DNA of 26,510 nucleotides from Ophiocordyceps camponoti-saundersi (nom. inval.) (Eukaryota > Ascomycota > Sordariomycetes > Hypocreales > Ophiocordycipitaceae): NCBI GenBank assembly GCA_003339415.1, contig PDHQ01000403.1:1-26510 (forward strand), given 5' to 3'. Below, in pieces: positions 10,830 to 21,234 of this stretch. The translations under genes were made by a program, and so were the position numbers. The notes beneath the pieces are model-generated. The model had not been told where the DNA came from and ran no database searches. It was given only the letters and a program-made list of their open reading frames with translations. The number at the start of each line of letters is the position of its first letter. The first letter of the stretch is position 1.

Positions 10830-11060
10830 TATATAGAAAATTTTTTATCCTCTTTTTTTATTTTTCTCCTTAAGCTAGTTATATTATTTCCTTTCGCTAA
10901 GTAAATAATTCTTTAAGCCTTATACTTTATTACTTCGCTATTATATTCTTATAATTCTCTTTTCTATCGTTATTATTATCTAAGCTCTCTTATAATTATT
11001 TATTCTTTTTTTTTATTATTTTTATTATTTTTTAAGCTTTTTATATTTATTAAGTTATTA
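10830..11060 (+). promoter_or_regulatory. Pyrimidine-rich leader of the LTR element
   Basis: After the left LTR the + strand turns strongly pyrimidine-rich (repeated TTCTTTTT, TCTCCTT and TTATTCTTTTT words) before the purine-rich coding part begins. This resembles the CT-rich 5' untranslated leaders of many fungal transcripts and supports + strand orientation. The assignment rests on composition alone. Confidence 0.35.
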
Positions 11061-12800
11061 TATTACCGCTTTAATATATTATTTAGTTAGCTATAATTAT
11101 TAGCTTATACGATAAGTAGCTATATTATAAAAAGGGATTTAGATAATAAAAATATCGTTATATTATAAGAAATAGAATATTTATATACTCCCTATATCTA
11201 AGACTTTTATAATAGCCGTAATATTAACTATTAATACGGTTATAAAATAGCTTATAAGGCGTGCGGGTAGCAGCGAAAATAGTGCCTCTAAGAAAAGTAC
11301 CTTTTTACTATAAACGTACGCTTATAGTAAGCTATCCGTAACTTATAAATAATAGTTAGGGAAAGATAAGCTATTACCTTACTTACTCGCCTCCGCGCTA
11401 AAAAAATACTTAGCTAGCGCGCCTAGCTTATATTAAAGTTTCTTACTCGCGTTAACTACTTATAAGCTATACTAGCTATTACTTATATTATATTATATTT
11501 AGTAATTAACTTTTACGCTCTTTTTACGTTAAAGTAATAATAGTTTTTTACGCTTATCTTTACCGCTAATAATATAATTACTATACTTACTTTATATACC
11601 TTAACTTACGGTATATCTTTAATAATAATATAATATTAATAGTAATAATAGTAATAATAAAGCGCCCTTACCGCTAGCTTTAACTTTTTCGCCTTATAAT
11701 ATAAAGTATCTTTTTAGCGGTAAGAGGAATAATAGCGATAAATTCTTAAGTAATAGTAAGATAAGTAAGCTACTTAGATTACGAACCGCTAAGCGGATAT
11801 TAATATATAAGAATAAGAGAATAAGGAGAAGAATAATATTTTTTATTAAATAGTTATAGCGCTAACTAATTTATATAATATACTAAGCTTACTTATTATT
11901 ATACTATATATCGCCTTTACTAATTTATATATATTATCTAGCCCTTAATTATTTAGCGCTTATATATAATACTTATCCTCCCCTTTTACTATATATTAAT
12001 AAAGCGAGTTTACGCTAGCGCCTACGCGTAGTATATATAGCTTAGGAGCGAGATAGGTAAAACTCCCGCTATTAATATCGTATTAAATATTCCCCTAGCT
12101 TTATAATACGCCCTCCCCCGCTTAAGGATATATTTATTATAAGTTAATATTAGCGCTAAGCTATAGCTAATATTATAATAATCTCCTAAGTTATTTAATT
12201 ATAACGGAGGATTATAAAAAGGAGATAGAGAAAATAGATATTAGCTTAAAGCTAATATAAAAAAGGAGAAGGAGTAAGTAAATAAAAAATAAAAGGGAAT
12301 AAGGGGTAAGGGGGTAATATTATATTTATAAAATAAAGGGGGAAAATTACTTAAAGGGGATAATTAGCTATAAGGGGCGCTTAAATAAGTATATAATTAA
12401 GTCCGCCTTAAGCTATTATAAAAATATATATCCCCTTATATAAACTTAAAATAGTTTAGTATTATATAATATTTAAAGCTATTAAGTAGCTTCTAAGTTA
12501 AAGTAATATAATTTTTCTATTTTATAAAGATAAGTTAATAAGGCGTCCCGCCTTATAAGCGCTAACTTTTAGCATTTTTTATAATAAGAATTTTCTTAAT
12601 TTTATACTTATTAAAAAATAAGTTATTATAAAAAAGATAAAGGAGGGGATTTAGCTAAGAGTTAATAAGTAACTAAGATTATAAAAAATTACTAGTAGTA
12701 TACTTAATAAGGTTAATATAAAAAGTAAGGTAAATATTAAGTAGTATATTAAAAGTAATAGTAAGTAATATTAGTATAACTATTACCTTATACTTACCCT
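11060..12800 (+). pseudogene. LTR element ghost ORF 1, Lys/Gln-rich, gag position, unassigned
   Basis: From roughly 11970 a + strand frame reads coherently. It shows a Leu/Ser/Pro-rich section, then a charged helical section (YKKEIEKIDISLKLIQKRRRS, with Q a converted codon, about 12212-12275). A basic section follows with a pair of Tyr codons that could be former Cys (near 12325). Then comes a Gln-rich tail in which TAA/TAG codons cluster in runs (about 12660-12790), as expected for CAA/CAG tracts after RIP. The position next to the 5' leader, the basic charge and the Gln-rich tail would suit a Gag-like protein, but there is no diagnostic zinc knuckle. The part before 11970 is not clearly readable. 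Confidence 0.42.
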
Positions 12801-12899
12801 TAAAGTAATTAAGCTTTTAAGATAGATAGTTAAATTATATATAAGTAAGGTTAAGCTATATAAAATCGCTAATCTAAAACTATTCTATAAGTTAGCGAG

Positions 12900-15800
12900 A
12901 TTTATTTAAGGATTCCTATTACCGCTACTAGGCCTAGGCGATAAAGGCCTATATTAATTTAACGCTATTACGAAGGAAATAAGTAAACGCTATAGCCTAG
13001 CCTTTTAGGGAAAAAATAAAGGCGGCTACCTCCGCTAGCTAGTTAAGAAAAATAATATTAAAGCTATAAAGTAAGCGGTTAAAACTAATACCTATTATAA
13101 ATAAGTTTTAATTATTTAAGGTAAGCTAGTAAGTAAGTAAGTAGCGTAGCTAGTTAAATTATAAGAAGGAGATTATATAATAAAAAATAGCTTATACTTT
13201 TTAGTTTATATATTTTATACCCTTATTAGTTTAAGGGTAGTACGCTATAGAAAGTAGCTTATTAACTTTAGTAAGATAGTAAAAAGTAAATTAAAAATAG
13301 CTTATTTAATTAAAACCGTAATTAGAAATTAACTTATAAAGGAAGCTATAAAACTACTATTAATATTAGATAAAGCGCTTAATATATTACTTAATATTTA
13401 TAAATATTATAGCTTTAAGCTAAATATATTTCGATAAGTAATCTATAATAACTATTAGGAAATAAGGCTAGGATTTTAAGGTAGTAAGTAGCTTAGTTAT
13501 AAAGTTTATAAAGAGGGTTATCTAAAACTATTTAAGAGGAGGTAGCGGCTAGAGTAACCCTTAATAGCGCTAATAATTAAGGTAATCTTTATAATAATAA
13601 TAGTTACGAACGAAATATACTATATTTATAAATATATTATTTTAATAAAACTTATATTAAAAAAATATAAAAATAATATTCTTATTAAAATATCTTACTA
13701 TAAGGGAATTATAAGTTTATTAGATAAGTATAATAATTAAGGATTCTTACTTAAGAATTTAAAAATAGCTTTAAAATTATAGCTATTTATAAGTAAAGAT
13801 AAAATAGTCCGTAACTTACTTATAAGTACCCGCCTCTAGCAGAAACTTCTAATCGCTTAACTAAACCGCTTAGCAGTATATATAATAAAAGGAATTAATA
13901 TAGAGAGCCTCTAATTAAAGGTTTTATAAAGTCTTATTATAAAAAGGGGCTAAGGCGTCTTAAGTAAAAAGTATAATTATAAGAAACTAAGATAAGGCTA
14001 GGCTAAATTAAATTAGCTATAATTTAAAAGAGTAGATAAATATAAGCTATATAATTTAACTAAAGCGCTCCTCTATCCCGCGGCGATCTTATTCTTACTA
14101 AGAGAGCGTATTAAGCCGTAACGCCTACGCGCTAAAATAGTACTAAAAGCGGAAATTAAAAAGGGCGAGTATCTTAGCTTAACGTACTTAATATTTTATT
14201 ATAGCTTTAGGCGTAGTAAAGTATTTTAAGGCCTTATAATTTATAAAAATAAAGAATAGCCGCGTAATTTTATATAACTTAGTAAATTACGCTTTAAAGT
14301 AAAAAATAATAATAAGAAGCTTTTTATTATAAATTATATAGTTTTATTTTATAAGTAAAAGTTTCTTAAAGTAATATATAATAAGCTAAAAAATATAATC
14401 TAAGCTAAACTAGGTAAGGTATTTACTAATAGCCTTACCGGAATAGTTAGCTTTAATAATAATATTATAATTTAAATCTTACTAAGCGAGGATAAGGGTA
14501 AAAATAAACGCGGACTTAAGTATATCGAAAGTAAGCTAGTACTTATTAGTTTAATAGAAAAGCGCGCTATATTTTATAAGCTTAACTAAGGGGGCTGTAA
14601 AGTTTAAAAAGTAAAATATAAAATTATAATAAAAGTTAGTAAACTTAAGAAAACTACGTACGCCTTAAACGCGGGTTAGCGCCTCTTATTTTAGAATTAT
14701 AAAAACTTTAGTAAAGTCTAGCTATACTTTTTTACTAGCGTAAATAATAAACCTTAAATACTTAACTTTATAAATAGTAAAGTTATATTTATTAAAATTA
14801 AGGAAAAGCTTAGCTTAATAAAAATATAAGAGTATAATATATACCTTATATTAATAATTAAAATAGGAACCTCCCGAATAAATAAAGATATCGTTTAAGT
14901 ATATCGTAATAAAGTTTTTTAAAAAATCGCTAAAAGTAATATTAATATAATATTAGAATATAGTAAGCGCTTCTATAAAGCTAAAAAAGTAAATAAAGTA
15001 TTCGAATAAATTAAACTAAGTATAGAAAGCTATAAGGTATTCCTCGCCTTTTATAATACGAAGCTTATAAAAAATAATATAAATATTAAATTTCGTAAAC
15101 TAATAAGTACTTAAAAAGCTATAAAGTATCTCCTTAATAAGTAGGAGAGGATAATAATATTACTCCGTTACCTTATTTAAGGCGCGATAATTAATATAAA
15201 AGCGCTACCCGCCTCCTAGCTTTTTTATAAGTAGGATAGGGGCGGCCGTAAATAACGAGCTAGCGTAGATCTATCTTTTATTTATTAAGTTAATAATTTA
15301 TTTCCGAACTTTAAGGAGATACTTATAAGGTATATTATAAAGTAAGTCTTAAAATAAAAAGGGTAAGGAATTATTAAGTTCTTAGCGGAGTTAGATATAA
15401 TAGTTATAATTATTATAATAAGGGGGTAAAATATTAGCTTTCTCCTTATCGAATAAGTTAGTAAAATCTAATATTTTAAAAAGTAAGGAGAGGCTTATAA
15501 TTAAGGTAAAGGTTATAATATATAAAATATAAAAAATATCTTATAAGCTAATAGTAAGGAACTAATAACTAATATATTATTAAGATTTACGGTAAATAAA
15601 AGCTATAAAGATAAAGCTAAGGATAGCTATAATAAGGTAAGTAATTTACTAAAATTTAGAGTATAAGATAACTAATCTATTAGTAAAGTAAACTATAATT
15701 TCCTACTTACTAAAATATAATAAGATATTATTACGCGCTATCTAAGGTAAGCTAAGAATTAAGTCCTAAGTAAGGCTTAAGATTATATACGCTATTATAA

Positions 15801-17180
15801 GTAATTATTAGCTATTAATATTAGCTATAAAATAGATAAGGTAGCGGATAGATAAGTATAGCTTAAAGCGTACGCGCTATTAGTAATATATCTATATAAT
15901 AATATAGATTACTTATAGGTAAGAAAGAGGAATTTGCTTAAGCTAATAGCGCTATATAAAAGATTCGCTTATAGCAGCGTAATAATTATAGCTATTATCT
16001 ACTTATATAATAATAAAAAAAGTAAAATTTATAAATATAAGGAGAAAAAAGGGAGGCGAGTTTATATTCTAACTAATATCCGTAAAATAATTATCTAATA
16101 TTTTATAAGTAATATTACCGTAAGAGTCCTCCCCTTATAGGAGACTTAGTATAGGGGGGATTTATTTCCTTAGTCCGAGGCGGGGTCCTCCTCCTTTTTT
16201 ACGATATTTATAAAGCGGACTAAAGAGGCTAGTAAGGGAGGATTAAGCTTATACTTACGTAAGAAATAGCTAGTGCCGCTATAATAAAGGTAGCGGCCCT
16301 TAGCGCGCTATTTTATAATCTCGTTATTATTAGCCTTAGTTACCTAATAATAGGTTTTATTATTATAGCCGTTCTAGCCTTAAGAGGGGGGGCTATTATA
16401 TTTACTAAAGCGTGGCCGGGTACTAGTCTAATATATATTAATTATTAGGGTATCTTAAGATAGCTTAGGAGCGGAAAATAAGGGCGTCTAGCTTTTATTT
16501 TTAAGGCGGAAAAACTTAATATTTATAATAATAGCGCGGATTTTAGTAATAGCGATAATATACTTAATTAGGGGAATATTACGCCTTATATAATATTAGC
16601 GAAAGGCTAGCGTAAAGGTATAATAGAGGCGTATAACTTTAATCTTATTAGCTTATTTAGTACTATTTACTAAAGTAAGCTTAGCTTTAAAGCGAATAAG
16701 AAAATTAAAAAAGGACTTAAAAGCACCTTATACGAGGTATTTAAGCTTTATTATAGCTATCTAACGCTAATATAAGTTAGTAAATATAATATTAAGGTAA
16801 CTTAAGAAATAGTTAGGGTTATATTTATACTTAGCACCTTATTTAAAAAATAAAGCTACCTTAGCTTAAACTATAAAAGATAAGTACTAATATAAAAATA
16901 CCTATTAGTTATAAGTAATACTAATAAAAGCCTAGTTTACTTATAGCTTATAAGATATAAGGGAGCGCTATATTAGAAAAAAGTCCTTATTGCTATTGAA
17001 TAGCGATTTAAAAAGTAGTAGCTTATAGCGGGGTTGCGATTACTATTACTTAAAAAGCTATATAGATTAATACTATTAGCGTATAAGGTTTTAGAGCTTT
17101 ATAATAGTAGTATACTACTCCGAGAGCTAGGCGATAATAGCTTATTAAGTATTAAAGTTATCTATAATTAAAGTTATTTT
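12900..17180 (+). pseudogene. LTR element ghost ORF 2, very long (over 1,100 codons), function unknown
   Basis: The frame starting at 12901 reads to at least 16300. For 14461-15330 I counted stops in the three + frames: about 18 here against about 32 and more than 45 in the others, which supports true coding. Readable blocks include LSYKVYKEGYLKLFKRR (13494-13545), ALLYPAAILFLLRERIKP (about 14065-14120), LVLISLIEKRAIFYKLN (14540-14590), ALPAS followed by a stop and LFYK (15201-15230), and a Gly/Ser-rich, Trp-like segment after VRVLPL (about 16105-16200). The protein would be mainly helical and Leu/Lys/Gln-rich. No YVDD-like, DDE or retroviral protease motif was found. After about 16300 the frame continues but weakens. 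Confidence 0.5.
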
Positions 17181-17182
17181 AC

Positions 17183-17432
17183 TATAAAGGTCCTATATTT
17201 TTTAATATTTATAAGAAGCTAACTTTATTAATATAGAATAACTTAAGAGGTTTTAAAGTATATACGGTATACGTACTTAGGGTTATAGTCCGTATATAGC
17301 CCGCGCCCGTCCTGCGCGTAGCGCTAACTAATTATATATACTTATATGCACCCTGCGCCCGTTATACGCGCGGACTTAACTAAGCACCCCCTATATAACT
17401 TAGCTATTCGGGCGCAGCCCGAATCCCTTATA
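17183..17432 (+). repeat. Right LTR, 250 bp
   Basis: Gap-free partner of 10505-10754. It keeps C or G at some sites where the left copy has T or A (for example TGCACCCTGCG near 17347 against TATACCTCGCG) and is the mutated copy at others (TATATTTTTT near 17195), so RIP hit the two copies independently. It ends CCCTTATA directly before CTATT. Confidence 0.93.
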
Positions 17433-17437
17433 CTATT
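17433..17437. repeat. 5-bp target-site duplication CTATT, right copy
   Basis: Identical to 10500-10504. The next base, 17438, resumes the LINE reverse transcriptase in the original codon phase. Confidence 0.92.
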
Positions 17438-19160
17438 TAAGCTAAGAAAGGGGTCGCCTTCTTTTTATAACTTAATATAAAAAGAGCTTTTAATACTATT
17501 TATTATAATAAACTACTTTATAGATTCGCATATATAAAGTACTTTACTTAAATTTATACTTTCTTATAAAGCTACCTTAGCTATTACTTTTTATATTTAC
17601 GCTTTAATAGATAAACTTCGGCACCTTTTCTTATTTAGACTAAAGTCCTTTAAAGCTTCCCGCTTTTTATTATACTTTTTATCCTTTATATAACGCTACT
17701 TTACTAATAGTTAAAGTATAAACTTAAGCTAGAAGTTATTAGGTTTACTAATTATATAAACCTTCTTAGCGTTAGATTAGATATTACTATAATTATAAAA
17801 CGCCTTTAATTAATATAAAATATTTATAAGGAGTAGGCTTAAGATTATAATATAGCTTTTAAGCTAGATAAGAGCGAACTAATATATTTTTTTAAGAAAT
17901 ATTATTTAGAATAATATATAGTTAAGCTAAGTATATATAATATTTACCTTATCTCCGAAGCGCGCCTACTAAGCGTTTAAGGATATAAATAGCTATATTA
18001 GAAAATATATATCCGAACTATATATAATAAGCTTTATAAATAAAATCTCGCTTTTATTACCTTAACCGTATTTACTTAAAGTTATACCCTCCTTTAAGCT
18101 AAAAAGCTATATATAAAAGTTATATAATTTTTAATATTTTACGCTTTTATTACTTTTTATATAATTACCTTAGAGATTAGGAACCCCTTAGGCCTTACTA
18201 AAACTATAAGCCCCGCTTAGTTATAATACTTATATATTATTTTTAGCGCTTTTAAAGTAACCTTAGTTTATTACTTAGAAGCTAAGTCTTAAACCCTTTT
18301 AATTAACTTTTATATAAATAAAAAAAAGCTAACGCCTTTTATAAGCTTAAAAAGGTAAGTATATTAAATATAATTCGATACGCGTTTAAGTTTATTTTAA
18401 GGTTTCTTATAAGATTCTCTATATACCGCTTAACTTAATATAATAAAACTAAGTCCCCGCTTTAGGAAAAACTAAAGTAAATAATAATATAAGCTTACGC
18501 CTCGTATAATACCTTTAATAAGAAGATTACCTAGCGCCTCTTTTATAAAAACTAGATATACTAATAGAAATAGTAAGAGAACCGCCTTTAATAAGCCCGC
18601 CCTAAGTTTACCTTTTTCCTAGCTAATTTCCCCTTATACTTAAACTAGCTTATAATTATTATAATATATTATAATCTTCCGAAATATATTAGTATTATAA
18701 TTACTTAGCTATATATAAGTAAGATTAATTATAAGAGTTTCTCTTCTTATATTAAGTTTCAGATATAGTTACTTTAAATTATTAATATAGTACTAGGCTA
18801 TAAAATATATATTACCTGCTTTTACGATACCTTAATCTCGCTATTTAAAAGAATAAACTATTATAGCGTCTCCGCTCTAAGTTCTCCTTATAACTTAAGC
18901 TTAATAATTATACTTTTACCTTCGCTATTATAAAATAAATATTACGCTATATTAACTTTTATTAGTTTAACCTTACTAGGACCTTATATATATCCTTATT
19001 AAACTTACTATAAGATTAAACTTATTATACTCTTATCTACTAAACCCTTTTATTATTATATAGCTTATAGATATCTATCCCTCCTTACCTTATTTAATTA
19101 CTAATTCCTTCGCTTTATCTTTATTTAGGCCTTTAAACTTACCGAACTAAATCTCCTTAC
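17438..19160 (+). pseudogene. LINE ORF2, rest of RT and C-terminal part, RIP-inactivated
   Basis: Direct continuation of the RT frame cut at 10504. GVAFFL-x-LNIKRAFNTI (17453-17505) is the RT 'L-D-I-x-x-A-F-D' block with the catalytic Asp read as Asn. VL-stop-SFPLFIILF (about 17645-17686) is the Q-G-x-P-L-S block. RFTNYINLLS (17741-17770) is the F-A-D-D box, destroyed to F-T-N-Y. KLDKSELIYFFKKYY (about 17870-17910), SEARLLSV near 17960 and the K-x-Q-x-A-F-x-x-L thumb region follow to about 18240. Beyond about 18300 the better reading shifts to another + frame, with a KINYKSFSSYIKF segment near 18722-18758 that fits the C-terminal region of Tad-type ORF2. I could not place an RNase H domain. 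The 3' end and tail are not identifiable. Confidence 0.78.
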
Positions 19161-19228
19161 TAATATTATTAGATTCCTCTAGCTATAAGGCCTACTCTCT
19201 TAATATAGCTTTAATAAAAAACCGACCT

Positions 19229-19432
19229 TAAGTTATTAACAGACTCTAAGTAAATAATAGCTTAAACTTAGCAAATAATCTTAATATAGTAGGCGAGGCC
19301 GCTATTAACTTAGACTTTGCTTTTATTTTATTTTTTAGCGTATTAGGAATTTTTAAGCTTATAGCTTTAAAAAACTTCGATAAACTTATTAGTAATTTTA
19401 TAGCTAGCGTTTACCTTTTCGCGGTATTAGTT
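19229..19432. pseudogene. Stop-free ghost coding segment, strand uncertain
   Basis: About 60 codons are free of stops on the + strand (around LDFAFILFFSVLGIFKLIAL, 19307-19366). The complementary in-phase - strand frame is equally open over about 55 codons (around SKFFKAISLKIPNTLKNK). Such a long open stretch on each strand is unusual in this window and marks former coding DNA. The - reading is more hydrophilic and could belong to the - strand ghost gene at 19829-20700; the + reading could be the end of the LINE. I recognise neither. Confidence 0.35.
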
Positions 19433-19599
19433 TAGATAGCTAATAAGCTAAATAAAGCGGATATATTTATAATTATAAATACCGGATTATTAAATTTATT
19501 TACTATTACTTAAGCGCGGCTAGCTTAATAACTTTTAAGCTTCTTAATAAATAGTAACTTAATTACTATTATTAGTAATACTCTTTACTTACTAAGCGC

Positions 19600-19663
19600 G
19601 TAAAAATAATTATAGCTAGGATTCGAATTAGCCGCTTTTTTAACTAGTAACCCCTAAGCTAAA
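19600..19663 (-). other. RNA polymerase III A/B box-like motif, possible SINE or tRNA relic
   Basis: On the - strand TAGCTTAGGGG (19651-19661) resembles an A box (TRGYNNARNNG), AATTCGAATCC (19619-19629) resembles a B box with its GG mutated to AA, and a T-run lies downstream at 19602-19606. The boxes start about 33 bases apart, shorter than in a standard tRNA. I could not fold an acceptor or anticodon stem, and the T stem is imperfect. A RIP-damaged SINE head or tRNA fragment is possible; chance is not excluded. Confidence 0.25.
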
Positions 19664-19828
19664 AGCTTTATTATATTATCTTAGCTAGCTAGCTTAGCTA
19701 CGCTCTTACTTAGATATATTTACCTTATATATAATATTATTATATTAATAAGCTTAAAAGTCTTTATACTAATATTATTATTATTTTTATTATTATTATT
19801 AAAGTTTAAAATTCTTAGCTAGCTTTAA

Positions 19829-20700
19829 CTAAAACCTAACTAATATATAACCGCGCTTAGCTTTAGCCTTACTTTTATTTAGCTTTTTACCCTTTACCTT
19901 ACTATTAGCTTTACTAGCTAATTTAGTCTCCCTAACTTTAGCTAGCGTTAGGTCTTTTATTATAGCGATTTTATTATCGTTCCTATTAGCGGTATTATTA
20001 TTAGCGGGACTTAGCTTTATATTATTAGCGGTAAGCGCTAGCGTTATTACCTCCTTAATAGCTTTAGCTAAAGTTACCTTTTTTTAGCGTAGATATCTAA
20101 CTTAATTATTAAGTATTTTAACTTATTAATAGCCTTAGTTATACTTATTATTATAACGCTTAACTTCTCGCTTATATTAATAGTACTAGCTAAAATATTA
20201 TTAAGGGCTATTTTAATACGCTTAAAGGTATTATATATTAACTTAAGAACTCTTATTATCTTATTTATATTAGTAAGAATAGAGGTAGCCTCGGTTAGCG
20301 CCCGCTTAATATTATATATATTTCTATAAGTAAATAACTCATCCTTATTTTAGATAACGCGCTTAACCTTTACTAGTAAAGTCTTAATATTACCTTACTT
20401 TTCTTACTTTACGTATCTTTTACGCTATATATAATAAAGCTTAGCCGCGTTCGTTATTAGTAACTTATATATTTTTAGCTTATTAGCTCCTTATAATTAT
20501 TTATAATTTAAAAAGCATTTACTATTATATAGCTTATATTTAATTTTATATAAGCGATATACGCTTAAGCTATAAGATTTATATACTATTAACCCTTATA
20601 TTTTTATTAAACTTTAGATAAAAAGTATATTTACTTTACTATACTTAATAGCTAGAATATCTTTAGCGCGAGCGCTTTTATATAATATATCCTATATAAA
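19829..20700 (-). pseudogene. Ghost gene, lysine-rich coiled-coil-like protein, unassigned
   Basis: The - strand reads as protein with strikingly few stops: one TAA in about 105 codons from 20400 to 20086, and none in about 82 codons from 20077 to 19832. The two blocks are in different frames, separated by a run of seven A (- strand; 20079-20085), consistent with loss of one base there. In order: a segment with spaced Cys/Tyr and Lys (around SLSVYRLYKIKYKLYNSKC near 20490-20560), a long helix-forming stretch of heptad-like Ile/Leu/Lys/Asn (20390-20090), then an Asn-rich linker and a strongly basic tail (SKANSKVKGKKLNKSKAKAKR, about 19855-19920). A nucleic-acid-binding, Gag/ORF1-like protein is possible, but I recognise no family. 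It converges on the LINE. Confidence 0.55.
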
Positions 20701-20939
20701 TATTATAAAGGACTAGGTTCTCTTTCTTAACTTTTACCTTTCTTATTATAATATCGGTTAAGCTTTAAGCTAGCGGGAGGCTATATAGCGGCGTATATTA
20801 AATTATTTATAATATTATTTACGGTTCTAAGTATACTTATAAAAGATAGGAAAAGGGAGGAAGCTATACGCTACTTAGCTTTTATTTATTTATACCTTAG
20901 TAACGGAGAATATATTACCTTACTTACTTACTAATCTAT

Positions 20940-21180
20940 AGCCCTCTAGCTAACTACGGTATATACCCTTATATAACTTACCCGTTCTTATAAGGTACCC
21001 CCCTAAGCCTTACCTTAGTTTATTATTTTACTATAGCCTTATAGGCCTAAGTGAGGCCCGTAGTAGCGCTTTTTCTTACTTATCGTCCTTACCCTATTAG
21101 GCCCCTACCTTATAAGTAGGGGGTTTTCCCCCAGGCCCTGCTTAGTTTTTCCCCCCTCCTTATATATAATAGTTTTAAAA
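20940..21180. other. GC-richer island upstream of the - strand ghost gene
   Basis: GC rises sharply and C and G runs appear (ACCCCCCTAAG at 20997, a GGGGG-TTTT-CCCCC stem-loop at 21119-21132, CCCCCC at 21151-21156), with surviving TG and CA near 21051, 21133 and 21139. Its place beyond the 5' side of the - strand ghost gene would suit a promoter or leader, but I see no defined promoter motif. It may equally be part of another repeat. Confidence 0.4.
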
Positions 21181-21207
21181 GCTATTCTAGCCCCTAGTAT
21201 AAATTCT

Positions 21208-21234
21208 AATAATAATAATAATAATAATAATAAT
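21208..21234. repeat. (AAT)9 microsatellite
   Basis: Nine uninterrupted AAT units follow the GC-richer island. In RIP-affected DNA such arrays can arise from CAA/TTG arrays, but here the origin is not decidable. Confidence 0.93.

Larger units (their letters stand above)
10505..17432 (+). mobile_element. LTR retrotransposon-like element nested in the LINE, no recognisable pol
   Basis: The element is 6928 bp with 250-bp terminal direct repeats, ends that read TA...TA (TG...CA before RIP) and a perfect 5-bp target duplication, the hallmarks of an LTR retrotransposon inserted by an integrase. After the left LTR comes a pyrimidine-rich leader (about 10830-11050), then purine-rich ghost coding sequence on the + strand: frame 3 near 11970-12800 and frame 1 from about 12900 to at least 16300. 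I could not find reverse transcriptase, RNase H, integrase or protease motifs in it, whereas the same reading method shows them plainly in the neighbouring LINE and copia. No clear primer-binding site or polypurine tract is visible. It may be non-autonomous, or its pol may be too degraded for me to see. Confidence 0.88.
17433..19200 (+). mobile_element. Tad1-like LINE, 3' part after the nested insertion
   Basis: The second half of the LINE that begins near 7085. Without the 6928-bp insert and the duplicated CTATT, the LINE would be about 5.2 kb, a usual length for this group. No poly(A)-like tail or target duplication is visible, so the 3' end is set where the ORF2 reading fades. Confidence 0.7.

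Noticed and set aside
15900..16260. - strand gene across the GC-richer part of the LTR element
   Set aside because: A - reading looks locally protein-like, but the purine bias and the stop counts nearby favour the + strand frame.
19229..19432. Confident + strand gene from a 60-codon open stretch
   Set aside because: The complementary in-phase - strand frame is equally open, so strand and reality cannot be decided; kept only as an ambiguous ghost segment.
19600..19680. Intact tRNA gene on the - strand
   Set aside because: No acceptor or anticodon stem could be paired, the T stem is imperfect and the box spacing is short.
21119..21132. Transcription terminator (GGGGG-TTTT-CCCCC hairpin)
   Set aside because: A five-pair stem with no consistent T-run; hairpin terminators are bacterial and the context is fungal.
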